IMG/VR virus record: IMGVR_UViG_3300029998_000013
Coordinates: 114,321 to 178,320 of that record
Direction: 5' to 3' (one strand)
DNA: 64,000 nucleotides
Source: a virus
Shown here: in pieces, positions 1-12,279 of the stretch
Layout of the letters: every line of letters starts with the position of its first letter
How positions within the stretch are numbered: position 1 is the stretch's first letter
Notes under the pieces: generated by a model
The model's database searches: none
The model's input: the letters and a program-made list of their open reading frames with translations, nothing else
What the model was told of the DNA's origin: nothing
Made by a program: the position numbers and the translations under genes

Positions 1-3000
1 CAATACTATAAGAAAAACTTTCAGGCGATACCTTATTAGATATAATTTTTATATTATCAAAAATTTTCTGAATACCTGGAACACCAATAACTACAAATTC
101 AAAACTGAATTTCTCTTGTTCTCCGTACCATTTGGTTGGATATATTAATTGTTGACCATCAATAATTCCAGCAAAGCCATGCTTTCAAACGCGACTTTTC
201 TTATCAGGTTTAAGAAATGCTAATCCATCTAATAATATGATATCTGTTTTATTGGAAAAACCATAAGCAGCTAAACTAACCCCTAAAATATAGGAACAGT
301 TTTTTATCATATTATTGTCAAAGGTATAAAAAATATTGTTAATATTTTCTGAAAATCCTGGAATTCATGAATATCTCGTTACAAACTTTTCTAAGATCTC
401 GTTAAAACAAATACTCCATTCTGTAAGTCCATTAATAAATGTAAAAATAACATCTTGCTTATTTGCATTATAATGTGTTTTAATATTTCTAAATCCAATA
501 ATTGGATACTTAGCAGATTCCGTTAAATCAATATTCTCATTTAGAAACTTCTGCAATTTTAAATCTGAAATTACTTCAAATTTTTGTCCATTGGTTCTCC
601 ATAATTTCTTAGCATTGGTATCAAAGCCATAGATATAATTAGGAGTTTTAATTATAGAATCTTTTCAAGTAGAGCCAAAAGTTTCGGACAAGACTTTTGG
701 ATTCTTTGGAAGAACATTTTCAGTATTAATGTAGACATTTTCTCCGTTTGCGTTAGTCATTAGTGCTCGTTCATTAATAGGAATTATAACAACCCCATTT
801 TCCATTACGCAGACTAATGATCCAAATCAATCTACTAATTTAACAATAGCGCCGTAATTCATTGTATAATCTTGATAATGTCCACTTCTAAATACTTGAT
901 ATCCATTACGATATAAGTCTGTAATATGAACATCGGAGTATGCAATTCTATTATAGAATTTTGTTTTTAAGTATTGTGATTCAGGTAATTCAAAATTATA
1001 TTTATCAGAAGTAGTTTTACTAATTCCTGAATTTATTACATTTGATTCTGGTAATGAATTATATCTATTACCTTTATCAAGAGGAAAGAAACTTCTTTTT
1101 CTTCTATGCAAAGCTTCCTCTTCAGCTCTTGAAAAGTCAACATCTCTTAAAGATAGATTTACATTACTAAAGATTTTAAAAGTAACTCAATGTCCTAATG
1201 GGACAGCATTAACATCAGGAGAACTAATTTTACTGCATCCAAAAGTTCCAACCTTATCAGAATATTTAGCATAATTACTATCTCCAGGTTCTAATATTTT
1301 AGTACCTTTTAATGTATATAAAGGAATAAGTCTTTTATAATTAATCAAACCTGTACCAGCAGTATCTTCAGCTGTTGTAGCCTCTAAATGACCTGTTGGA
1401 ACTATTGCATTTGAGGCAGATTCGCCTGTTATTCCAGCATTAGTATCAGTAATCCCAGGAGTAGAAGTTAAGTCCTTATAGTACTTAGTAACAACATGGT
1501 AATTTTTATGTCAGCCTAACTTATCTAATATTTTAGTATTAGTAGGCATTTGAGGATCAATAAAATTCCAGTTCATTCTATGTGTATAAGTACAAATATA
1601 ACAATCTCCTCTATATAAACTTGAAGTTATATAATTTTCAGAAGCTGTTATATTTTTTCAAGCAAAACGATCTGAGATTGCATTGAAAGGAGTTGCATCA
1701 TCATAACGAATTTTAAAATAATCATTTCAGTACTTATTAAAGTCATAATTACTTTGATAAATATTATAATAATGACAATCTAATAATGATTGAGAAACTC
1801 CTAAATAAGTATTAAACTCTCCTCTAATTAAGTATGGAGATTTAGATAATAAATTTGCATCTGCTTGCGAGTCAGTTGTAGTATAATCATCGACACTTCC
1901 ATACTTAATATCCTCAGCTTTATATGCTACATAGGGATCTCCAGCTTTTGAAGAGAAGTAATCAATACCATTTGTTGTTAAGTCAATACCAGGTTCTACT
2001 AAAGTTACTCTAGTAAGAATATCTGGAGTTGATTCTACTTCAGGACTTTTGACTATATCTTTTAAAGTAAAGCGATAATATTTTGTATTGGTTTTATCAG
2101 TACTTAATTGATCAAAAACTTTACTTCCTTGATACTTAGACAAACGTAATTTATAATTAGATGAGTTAAAGAAATTATTTAATATTGAAGTTCGAACACT
2201 TGCCTCAGGACAAAGTGCGGCTTTAGTTTCTACATATGTTGGAGAATTTAATAAAAAAGCATAACTGCCAATTGATAAAGTATTTTTATCAGATAGAGGA
2301 GTTAAAAAAGATTGGGCAAAATACTGTCCATTACTATTTTTAAGAACTGGAATATTTCCATTTTTAGTTTTAGCAATTGCAATTGTTTGGGCAATAATAT
2401 CTGGAATCCTTGGTTGTCTTACAACAAAGAATCCTTTAGTTAAAGATTGCAAACCTGATCGTATAATTTGTCCTGACTCATCTTTACAATCTGCCATAAT
2501 ATTAGATGGGATTGTAATTCCTAATCCAATAGGTTTAATTGGATCTGATTTATTTATAATTTTTACAGTATTAGAATTAATTTTAAAGACTCCTTTTGCA
2601 TTTTCTAATGGATTGACCTCAAGACTATAATTATCATTTACTTTTATTTTATAAATTCCTTGTGTGTTAGTGTCAATAATAGGAATTGAATTAAAGGTTG
2701 TAGAATCTGTTAATTCTTTAACACCTCTAATATTAAATACAGGAGATAATGAATAGTCATTCATAATATAAACAATACCTAGTCTATAAATCTCTTCATC
2801 CCAATATCCAAGTCTGTAATAAATATTATTTGGATTATAATACTCATATTTATTTCCAGTATTACTATTTGCAATTTCTTGATAATTAGGATCTAAATTT
2901 CCAATAGTTTCAGTATGAGTTAATCTTGGTGTAATTCGAAGACTTAGGTCTTTTAATTCTTCATAAGTACTGTAACTATTAGTTATATTTCCAAGAAATA

Positions 3001-3841
3001 GCATATTTTGAACTTGTGCTTGAGTCTTTACGGTATCAATTGTTTGAAATCCAGAATTAATATCAGTTATTGATACTTCTTCTATATCCTCATAACCATT
3101 AATAATGAGTTTAGTTGAAGTGCCCTTAACTTTATACGGTTCCTTAATTACAAAAGCCTTTAAGATTGATTGAATTGAGTCATTTCCAGTATTAATTGTA
3201 TAGTAAACCTTAATATAGGGAAATGATAAATCAATATTATTAAGAGTAAAAGAGATAAGTTTTTGACTATTTTCAAAATCTAATCCACCTCTAATTGATT
3301 CAGGTTCATTAACTGTTCCAATATAACAAACAACTTTTCCAGACTCTGATACAAAATCAGTCTCATTTCCATCCGCATCCGCATATTTAAAATAAAACGT
3401 ATAATTTCCAATTGATAATTTTCCGCCCGATTCAACTCCATTAAAAGTTAAAGTTGGAATCTCTTGAGCTACTTTTAATAAGCCTGCTTCTACTTCGAAA
3501 TAATTTTCATTATAGATGTTTGTATCAATATCTCCATTTCTGTCAGCTACATCAAATGTATTATCTTCACCTACAATAAATCTTGAATTTATTAATTTTG
3601 GTTTATTCTTATCATCATTCAGAATTAAATTTACAGAACCATCATAGGATGGCTGTACTTCAATATCAATGGGATTTGTTAATGATGCTCCAAATAATTT
3701 ATTATCTATTTTTAATTCTTTTAGTTGTCCATCACTTCCTAATAAATTATAGAAGTTAGCATAATTATACACAAGATTTCCAGATTTCTGTAAACCTTGT
3801 GTATAAGTAGTTAGGATAAATGATAATTTTGGTATCTTCAT
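1..3841 (-). CDS. Large tail protein, muzzle/stem-like, 3' end outside window (TGA=Trp)
   Basis: One frame stays open from the ATG at 3841 to the window edge if TGA is read as Trp. In-frame TGA codons lie at 1727, 827, 665, 365 and 185, and I find no TAA or TAG in the stretches checked. At least 1280 residues are present and the C-terminus lies to the left. The sequence is beta-rich, Asn/Thr/Tyr-rich, without Cys motifs or membrane segments. The segment around residues 340-370 (GYWDEEIYRLGIVYIMNDYS) resembles the large distal tail protein of crAss-like phages, often called muzzle or stem protein. It starts 2 nt after the stop of the preceding large protein, so the two are probably co-translated. 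Tail role follows from similarity and position; the precise structural name is inference. Confidence 0.6.
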
Positions 3842-3842
3842 A

Positions 3843-6635
3843 TTATATATTTACAATAGTGCTAAAAACTAATCCTATATTTGAGCCAGTATTTTTTATA
3901 TAGAATTCTACTCCAGCTAATAAGGTTGGCTCATCAATTTGATAAGCTTCTGCTTCTGAAATAAAATTCGATGCAAAAAGTTTATACTTATCATATCAGA
4001 GATAACGATCTAATGCTACAGGTTTTAATCTTAATAGTTCAACATCACTCATAAACCCAAGGTCTGTATTGTCAATCATTTTAAGATCTAAGAATAATGG
4101 TGCAGAATTAGGTGAATTCTCATCTCAAATTTTAACTACAGCTCCAGAAGTATAATTTATTGGGATCTCATTAATAGTTCCAATTAAATGTCCAGTTGGA
4201 AGTTCAGTGGTTAACTCTCCAATATTTTTTAAAGAAAATGTTTGTAAAGAAGTTATATAATCAATTCCTCCATATTTAAAATTTAATAAGAGTTCTGAAT
4301 TTGTTTCTAGTGGTTGTTTCATATATAGATAAACTTTCTTTAAAACATTTCCCACTTTAACTTTTACTAGATCAAATAAATTGCTTGATAAAATAAATTT
4401 ATCAGATTGTCCTGATAGATTAAATAAATTATAATCAAATAAATCTTCAGCTTGTTGTATTCCATTCAGAGTACGTTCGACAGCATATAAACCTGGAACT
4501 ATATCTTGGGAATAATTAGTTTCTTCAGTAAAAGAATAAGTTAATGCTTCATTTACATTACAAATTCTTGGATCATAATCATAACCAAAACTAATGCCAT
4601 TATGTAAAATAACGTCTGTTTTAGTCGAAGAATTAGGATTAATATCAAGATTATTAAATAATATTTTTGTAAAATTATATAAATGGAATGGATAGTTACC
4701 ACTATCAGGATCAACAACTCTTAATGCAGTTGAACTTTCAAATTCTAATTGTAATCCTAAATTTTGAAAACTATTATTATCCACATTTTCAGATGTAACT
4801 AAACTTGCCAATGATCCTATATATTTAAAATACGATAATAGTACATATCCATTAGGATATAAAGTTTCTAATGTTTGACTAGAAATTCCTAACTGTACAA
4901 AAATATTTGGTTTAGTAGCTTGAGAATATGTAATATCTATTAGATCTCCTCCGGAATTTCTTAATTCAACAATCGTAGCTTCTTTTATAGATAATTCTGG
5001 ATGTGTAATATTTGGAACTCTAGTTGTAGCTTTTGTAATAAATTGAAGTTTAGTTGTAGTAGATGTAGTAACTAGACTACCAGTTAATGTATATTTTTCA
5101 ATATATTTTTGAGGTATATTCTCATAATTAAATATAGGAATGATTTTATATGTAAAAGTTTTTCCGCTATCATTTTTTGATCGTTGAAATTGAATTACTT
5201 TTTGACCATTAATTAATTCAAATTCAGATACATTATTTTTATCTATATACAAAATATCATCAATATATAATGAACATTTTGTAATAGATATTAGAGAAGA
5301 CGTTGTTGTATTTACTCCTATTGTAACATCTCAAACTGGAGATGCCCCACTATAATTTGCAGTAATAGTAGGATCTGTTACTTCAAATAGATCAATATCT
5401 TCTAATTCTAATTTAGCTACTAATTTACCTTTAAAGCGATTTTGTATATAACTAGAATAAGAACTACCATCAGTTGCTGAACCATCAGAACCTGTATTAA
5501 ATCAATAGTATAAATTCCCTAATTGATAAGTTCTTTTAAAATTATTAGTAATATCAATAGATCCATTTGATAGAACTTGATATATTTTTAATTTAAATAG
5601 TTTTCTAACAATTGTATTATCTGTATCAGTTGAATAACTTGATAAATAATCATACAGTGTTGGATAATTTGGGTAGACTCCTTCAATTTTTTCTACTTCT
5701 CCAAGATAAGTTCCATGAATTAAAATCAAGTCCTCTAATTCGGTTAAACTATTATAATTAGCGATAAAACCATAATTAACTAAATAGAATTTTTTAATTG
5801 ATCCAAAATCAATACTTGCCATAGAGTGACCGCTGACATATTGTCCCGAACTTATAATAGGATTTTCAGTATATTCTCCTGGCAAATTAATTACAAACTC
5901 TAAATTATCACCACCTGAAATAGTTAGATTTCCAAATTGTTGTTGTAATTCTAAACTACCAAAAGTTGTAGTATTATCAATTGTTTGATCTAATAAATCT
6001 CAAGTATTAAATTGAACACTTGCTGTTTTTCCTAATGAATTTGCTTGCTCTGGTGCAGGGTAACTTCCAACCTGTGTTTCAATTAAAGTAAATTCAGTTG
6101 GAATATCTTTTGCAAATAATTTTCAATTAACTTGGATATCAGTAGTTAATAAGGGAGCATTATCACCACTTGAAATATTAGTCTTTGCTTTATAATATCA
6201 AACTACATCAAGATTTGTAATTAATCCTGTATTAATATCGGTGCTTTTAGTAATCTCCGTAATTTTAACGTAATCACCAGTAACATAAGATTTTAAAGAT
6301 GAGTATTCTTCAGGAATAGGAATAGTAATGCCTTGAGCTGTAATTGTTTGCACTCCTTTAGCTGATACTATATATAAAACTCCTCCATATTCTTTAACTC
6401 CCAAAGGAAAAAATCCTTCTCCTAAATTTACATCTTGCCAATTAGGATTATCTTCTGTGCCAGCATTATATTGAATAGGAATATTTCCCATATCATTTTG
6501 TAGCATCATTTCATCCCCATTAAAAGTTATAAAAGAGCCATTAAGAACATCTGTTAATACATTATCTGGAGTTACCAAAGGATTGAGGTCTTTTACCATC
6601 CCTCCATTAAATCGATTTACACTCTCCTTTTTCAT
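3843..6635 (-). CDS. Tail/neck structural protein, 930 aa (TGA=Trp)
   Basis: The frame runs from ATG 6635 to TAA 3843 and crosses TGA codons including 6198, 5502 and 4125. The N-terminus (NRFNGGMVKDLNPLVTP, then LNGSFITFNGDEMMLQNDMG) is a recognisable crAss-like tail signature: such proteins begin with an 'xxGMxxDLNPLxTPxNVLTxxLNG' pattern. The rest is beta-rich with low-complexity Ser/Thr/Asn stretches. It lies between the 346-aa protein upstream, which it overlaps by 29 nt, and the large distal tail protein downstream. Probable virion tail component; exact position in the tail is unknown. Confidence 0.65.
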
Positions 6636-7647
6636 ATTCTTTTATTAATTGTTTTCATGTTTTATCAGATGGGATAAAATTATGTTCATATGCCTCACCT
6701 AAATATTCTAAATCTCTAACTTTTAATGAATCTGCTCAATAAGCATAACCTTTAAATGTTTTTCTTTTAAATCTAAAAATATGTAAATGTTTAGCTTTAT
6801 AATATAATTCAGGTTTTAATTTTCTCGGAATTATATTAGTAAATCTTACAATACGTCTTGAAGATTCATTTTCTTGTACTCATCGTTCAAACCCTGTTGG
6901 ATTTAAACCAATATAATAATAACCATCGAATGGTTCTTTTTTTCACCCTGCGATTTTTCTTAATTTTCGATCACGGCGAATACTGTATTCCTTAATTTGT
7001 TGCTCTGGAGTTAAAGTTAATTTACCAATATATGTATAACAATTTATATTCTTATTTGAGGCAATTGTAATAGCACAGCCAAATTTAATAGCCGAATGCA
7101 TACGTCGAAAGCCATGTAATAAAAGACGTTTTAATTCTCCTTTAGGAATATCCATAAACCTTAAATGAACTTCGTCTAAAATATCATCTAATACTATATC
7201 TTTAGTTGTATAAAATTTAGTACCAGTATTAATTTTATTTAAAAATTTCTTTTTAAGATCTCCACCTAAGTAAATAGGAATTTCTTTTTGATAAGCTTTT
7301 GCTTTAAAGTAGTAATTAATTGCATAGCCAGTAAAATCTGATTCAATAAAGTCAATTTTGGAAAATCTTCCATTTTGACGTTGTTTTATAAATTTATCTC
7401 CAGATACAATTTCAAAATCAATATATGCTTCTGAATTAACTGGAATTTTAAACCTAATTTTATCATCAATTATTTTATTAATCACTAAACCTATGCAGTA
7501 TTTAAACGGAACAGAAATAGCATCTTCATATGAATTAGTACTTCCATAATTTCTAATTCATCATCTTCATGGTCTATTTGTGATTGACTTAGGAGTATTA
7601 GTATATAATTCTCCTGGAGTCAATCCATGATTAAATAAGATTCTCAC
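6607..7647 (-). CDS. Neck/tail-region protein, 346 aa, GTG start (TGA=Trp)
   Basis: The frame ends at TAA 6607 and contains TGA codons at 6655, 6943 and a cluster at 7558-7567 that would read as a Trp-rich RPWRWW patch. No ATG lies upstream of the conserved part. The best start is GTG at 7645-7647, which overlaps the TAG stop of the upstream gene (ATAGTGA). An internal GTG at 7485 would give a shorter protein but drop the Trp-rich segment. The C-terminal third is basic and aromatic (YYYIGLNPTGFERWVQ). I do not recognise a catalytic motif; context places it in the neck/tail assembly block. Confidence 0.6.
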
Positions 7648-8351
7648 TATCTTACTGGCTTAAATGATTTGCCAAATCGTTTTCTATCTCAAGAAGTTGC
7701 AACATTTAAGATTTCGTCCATTTCATTTTGATTAATGTAAATAGGAACTCTAGCTTGTGTACACTTAATCTTCCATTGTTGTTCTAACATTTGAGCCATT
7801 TGCATAGCAACTTGGTCTTTAGTCATTAATGCTTTTTTAAACATATTTGAATACATACAAAATGATGCAATTGCATCAACTTCTTTTTCATTTATATATG
7901 GAAGTCCTTCTTCATCAGCAATAAATCCTTTATATAGTACATTTAGTACATCAAATTTATCTGAAATATAAATACGATTTAATTCTTGTCTATATTTAAC
8001 ATATTTTCCACTAACATATAGTGTTCCAGTATTAAATTTTCTGGATTCAACATAACCTTCAATTCATCCATTTTGGTTATTTCCAGCTAAGTTTGTTGGG
8101 GTTGTTTTTTGATAATCTTCATAGTTAGTTGTAATTGCCTCAATTACATCACAATTACAAGGAAGATCAATGTAATATTGTCCTAATCCATCTAATAATG
8201 GAGTAGTTTGATATTTATATAATCTATAAGATTTATTTCCAATTTTATCTCAAGCAATTAGACCAATAGTTTCAAATTCATCTGGATTAAGTTCTAATCC
8301 ATATAATTCTCGAGCTTGAGTATATGCAGTTTTAAAGGAGTATTGAGCCAT
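7647..8351 (-). CDS. Neck (head-tail connector) protein, 234 aa (TGA=Trp)
   Basis: Starts with MAQYSFKTAYTQARELYGLE at 8351 and ends at TAG 7647. Internal TGA codons give Trp in contexts such as GLIAWDKIG, NQNGWIEG and ATSWDRKR. Helical N-terminus, mixed middle and a basic C-terminus (SFKPVR). Its ATG overlaps the TAA of the upstream gene by one base (TAATG), a translational coupling arrangement. Size and location between capsid genes and tail proteins fit a ring/connector or tail-stabilisation protein of crAss-like phages, but no residue-level motif proves that. Confidence 0.55.
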
Positions 8352-9016
8352 TATTTAGGAGCTTGAGTATTAGGTGTAGGCTGAGTAGCTAATTGTCTAT
8401 AATATCTTAATTTCTTTTCAGTTAGACGTTTTTTAATCTCAGCACTTAAAAAAGAATAATTTTCTAAATCATCGTCAGCACAGCAACTATAACTTTCTAA
8501 TTGTCTTGGATCTTTAAAGATTGCAATTACTGAAACTTTTTTTATGAATGGGGCATTAAAAATTCATACATCATAGAAATTATTTTCATTGGGTGTAGGC
8601 TCAATATAAACAAAAGGAATTTGAGCTCCACGACGCATAAATTTATGAAATTGAAATGCTGTACTTGTGTAAATTTTAAATTGAACTTCTCTATTTACTG
8701 AACCTATAAATTCGATAGCTTCATCAGCGAAGTCGTTAACTAGTTGTGGGATCTCAAAATGTAATTCTGGTTTAGTATAGGTTGTACCACAAGGGCATCT
8801 ATCTAATGATTTACAATCAACATCTACACAATTTATAGCCATTAACAAATCATTTCTTGGAATTAAGTTTTTTAAGGAGTATTCTTTAATAATCTGAAGT
8901 CTTTCATCAACTACATCATCTTCTAATTGTTCTAGAGACATTTTTGGTGTAGAAGTAATTCCAGCTAATCCGGTAACTACGTCATTATATATTGCAGATG
9001 CTAATTTATGTACCAT
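8351..9016 (-). CDS. Neck-region structural protein with Cys cluster, 221 aa (TGA=Trp)
   Basis: ATG 9016 to TAA 8351, with one clear TGA at 8564 (YDVWIFNAPF). Around residues 63-76 there is a Cys cluster, CVDVDCKSLDRCPCG, which could bind a metal or form disulfides; a pair CC occurs near residue 180. The C-terminus is Pro/Thr-rich (PTPNTQAPK). It is the first gene after the hairpin at 9032-9060, so it may head its own transcript or be read through. I assign it to the neck/ring group from gene order only. Confidence 0.5.
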
Positions 9017-9031
9017 ATGGTTTAAAATAAG

Positions 9032-9060
9032 AAAAGGCAGGCAAGTGCTGCCCGCCTTTT
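9032..9060 (-). terminator. Rho-independent-type hairpin between 9085 gene and neck genes
   Basis: A 12-bp stem (9032-9043 with 9049-9060) closes a 5-nt loop. On the minus-strand RNA it is fully paired with one G-U wobble; on the plus strand the same position is an A-C mismatch. The 3' arm ends in a U run on the minus RNA. It lies just after the stop of the 355-aa gene. Confidence 0.8.
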
Positions 9061-9084
9061 CAATTATTAAATAAGTAAGAAAGG

Positions 9085-10152
9085 TTATGCTTGAACAGTA
9101 ATAGTAACAGTTCCAGTATTTCCTACTGCATCTGTTGCTGTAATTACAGAAGTTCCGACTCCAACTAATGTTACTGCTCCAGTTGTAGCATTTACTGTAA
9201 CAACTGTTGGAGTTGCTGATACGAAAGCAAGGGCTCCTACTGCATTAGTAGCAGTAATTGTTGTACCTGTATCACCATCACTAACATCTAAAGTAGATTT
9301 AGCAGCAGTTAAAGCAACTTTAAAAGTTAAACTAGCATCAGTTAATTCTTGTTCAAATCCAGAAACTAAGTCAGATTTAACATAGAATACATGAGTTGTA
9401 ATTGCAGTTCCTCCAGATACGATTCCATCATCAATGTGTTTTTCAACTTGATAACGAAGTGTATATTGTGAATAGTTTCCGCCAATAATTGGTCTTTCTT
9501 CTTTGTTAGTTCCAAAATATCTTGAATTTTCGTATGTAGGAAGCATGATTGATTTAATCATGTATTCGTCATCTCCGAATCCAACTTTACCAGCTGTAGC
9601 AATATGGAAAGTTCCACCTGTTACATCTTCATATTTAGGTTCAACTAATGAGTTATTTGTATAACCAGCTTCTTTAAGAACTTTTACAGAGAAAAATGCT
9701 TGATTAGAAGTAATAGCGGTTAAGATAATATCTGCTCCATTTGTAGAAGCTGTAATATAGGAGAATCCCCATCTGTCTTTCATACCATTGATTTGTGCTG
9801 CTAAAGCAGTTGCATCAGTTGCAGGAGTTCCTGTAGCAAGAACTTCTACTACTACTGGTTTCTTGAAAAATTGAGAGAAGTTAGCGTATTCAGAATCAGT
9901 TTGGTTTTGAACTAGTCTTACTTCAACTTCTAATCTAGCAACTAGGCCAGAAGTAATTGCTGGAACAGTTACATGAGCAATTTCTAAAACACCAGCTTGA
10001 TAAGCTCTTTTATAAACACTAACAATGTTAGCTTTTTTGAAGGTCCCTACACGAGTTACTGTTAGACCTGCGGCACTTCCTGTATATCTGTCGGTTGTAC
10101 CATTTGAATCTTTGTTTGAATTTAGAATTGTTGTAGTCGTAAATTGATACAT
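9085..10152 (-). CDS. Virion structural protein with C-terminal Ig-like (Big_2-type) domain, 355 aa
   Basis: Complete in the standard frame (ATG 10152, TAA 9085); its single Trp is TGG. The last ~75 residues form an Ig-like Big_2-type repeat: Ala/Thr/Val-rich strands ending in SATPTVVTVNATTGAVTLVG and TDAVGNTGTVTITVQA. Such domains decorate many phage capsid and tail proteins and can bind cell-surface or mucus carbohydrates (known for other phages, inferred here). The first 270 residues are beta-rich and lack a motif I can name. It lies two genes downstream of the capsid gene and is isolated by a terminator. A head-decoration or tail protein are the main options. Confidence 0.65.
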   Translation of the reverse strand: MYQFTTTTILNSNKDSNGTTDRYTGSAAGLTVTRVGTFKKANIVSVYKRAYQAGVLEIAHVTVPAITSGLVARLEVEVRLVQNQTDSEYANFSQFFKKPVVVEVLATGTPATDATALAAQINGMKDRWGFSYITASTNGADIILTAITSNQAFFSVKVLKEAGYTNNSLVEPKYEDVTGGTFHIATAGKVGFGDDEYMIKSIMLPTYENSRYFGTNKEERPIIGGNYSQYTLRYQVEKHIDDGIVSGGTAITTHVFYVKSDLVSGFEQELTDASLTFKVALTAAKSTLDVSDGDTGTTITATNAVGALAFVSATPTVVTVNATTGAVTLVGVGTSVITATDAVGNTGTVTITVQA

Positions 10153-10185
10153 CTTGTATTAATTTTATGATTTAAAAATTTATAT

Positions 10186-11292
10186 CTATTTTTTGGGTTG
10201 TTGTTGTTCTGCTGGATTGGCAATAGTTGTATTAATTGGAATATGTGATTGTAATCTAGGATCACTAGCATTTTCCATTAATAATTTAATTAACTCATTG
10301 ACAATCTCCTGACAAACGTAATCTGGAAATTCTAATATTTGTGTATTATCTTCAACTTCATCTATCTGATCTTGCGAAAGTCTGATAAATTGTGGTGCTT
10401 TAAGATAATCAATAAAGATCTTTTGTAATTGAAATACGGAATCGTCTTTACCATAACGAACTTCCATTCTTACTTTTGACTTATTTCCATATCTTGTAGA
10501 GGCTTCTTTTTCAATAAAACTATGAGAACTTGTAGTTTTTAGTAATCCTGCAGTTACAGTTACATCATAAACTCCTGTAATATAAATACATGTTGGAGTT
10601 ACAGCATTATCCAAATAAACTTCTTCTGAAGTTAGTCCAATTTCTCGTTTAATAGCTACAACTAATGTTGCAAGCGTTGTTCAATCACCTGGATTAGCTA
10701 CAGTAATTCCATCAGCTTCAACTGTTCTTCTAACTGTTAAAGTAGTAGAATTAGTTGGAGTATTAAATGTAATTTTATAAGTTGGATTAATTACTGCTTG
10801 ATTTGTAGTAGTGGGAAAGGTACTACTTGTATTAACATTATTAATATAATAATAAGGTCTTTTATAACAAGGTCTTAAGTAATAGTTGTTAATAATTTGA
10901 GAGAACATGTCGGCTGTAAGTCTTACAGCTCCTTGATGCCATGTTGAATTCGCATCATAACATTTAAAAGTCTTTAAAAGTCTATATTCTACAACACAAT
11001 TTAGAACATGCAAATAGTCGTCTGGTAATTCAACTTCATACACTTTATCAAACAATGATGTAGTTCCATAGTCTGTGTTTCCAATAGCGCTAGGAGTAAG
11101 AACAGCTGAGCTCTTTAAAACACGTAGATCATCTGTCTTTTGTTGGTTGATATCATATACGTTGTATACGCGATTAATATATTGATTAACTGCCTTATTA
11201 ATAAAATAATTATAATCTTCAAGTATTAGACTTGGAGCCTCTCTTTTATTTAGTTCAATAAGTGCATATTCAAACATTTGTTTTGCAGTCAT
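10186..11292 (-). CDS. crAss-like ring/neck protein, 368 aa (TGA=Trp)
   Basis: The N-terminal 200 residues (MTAKQMFEYALIELNKREAP, then a helix ending NQQKTDDLRVLKSSAV) match the pattern of a conserved crAss-like neck/ring protein. In these, a helical N-terminus with '..Y.NKA..Q..N..Y...D.nQ...DDLR' precedes a beta-rich domain. A TGA at 10681 (NPGDWTTLA) joins the two halves; TTG at 10612 is internal, not a start. The C-terminus is acidic then Gln/Pro/Lys-rich. It follows the 298-aa gene by 8 nt. Acts in head-tail joining (inference from family and order). Confidence 0.65.
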
Positions 11293-11300
11293 TTATATTG

Positions 11301-12197
11301 CTATTTTTTAGGTTGTACTTTTTTTGGATTTTCAGTAACCACTGAGTCCTCAAAGTACGGAATATCTTTTGTAATTTCACTTTCCATTTCTGCAATAACT
11401 TGTTTAGGTTGCAATTCTGGATAAGTTTCACGTTTTATGGAATCTAATAGAGCCTTATATCTAAGATCTCTTAAGAATGTAATAGTAGCTTCCATAGAAC
11501 CACCAAGCATTTTATCGTCATATTTATAAATTCCATCAACTCTTCTAACAACATGTCTATCGACAGCATCCATTAGGAATAATTGCATCTTCCAATCTTC
11601 TCCTTCATAAAGATCCATGATCTTTTTAGGATTTTTTTCTGCAATTTCAATCAAGAAATCAAGAACATCAGCAGGAATAGCATTTGATAAATTACGACCT
11701 AATACTCTACATTTTTTAATTCTTTCGGCTTCAGGATCTTCGTAAATGTATTGCATTGCTTTGAATACAACTTGTTTTTTATTCATTTTAAATTGTGTAA
11801 TTTCACCAGGTCTTTCAACATATAAGTCAGCGACTCCATACTTTCTAGCCCCACCATCAACAATTAAGTTACCTTCTGCATCCCTTTGAAATCTATCTTT
11901 AGCTATTCAATTACAATATTCAATTGCTTCTCAATTAGCTTTATCAACAACATCGTCTAAATTATAACGTGTTCCATCAATAATTTCAAAAACATGATTT
12001 GCAGCAACAAAATGAATTTCACCTCTGCTCATTTGTCTAACATCTTCTTCGGATAAAATCATATCTCCGTTTGAATCAACCGTTCTTACACAGTCTGGAA
12101 GTCTTCCAGTTCTAGGGTTTGGACAAGGTTGTATAAAGTAGGTTTGATTAACTTTTCCGTAAGCACTTCTAAGAATTATTTCATTATTCATAATCAT
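11301..12197 (-). CDS. Conserved head-region protein downstream of capsid, 298 aa (TGA=Trp)
   Basis: ATG 12197 (a second in-frame ATG at 12191) to stop 11301. TGA codons at 11931 and about 11907 give VVDKANWEAIEYCNWIAKD. The N-terminal segment (SAYGKVNQTYFIQPCPNPRT) and acidic helical C-terminal half have no catalytic motif I recognise. It is the first gene after the capsid terminator and shares its cluster with the ring protein. Likely a virion or head-completion protein. Confidence 0.55.
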
Positions 12198-12238
12198 ATA
12201 TTTTGTATTTTCTAATTTCTATCTTTGTGTAAGAATCT

Positions 12239-12271
12239 AAATAAGGGAGAGGGCGAACCCTCCCCCTATTT
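12239..12271 (-). terminator. Terminator after major capsid gene
   Basis: Stem 12244-12253 with 12258-12267 around a four-base loop that is TTCG on the minus strand, extended by A/T pairs. One position is G-U on minus RNA and A-C on plus. The flank ends in TATTT on both sides. It lies 9 nt beyond the capsid stop. Confidence 0.8.
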
Positions 12272-12279
12272 GATTATTA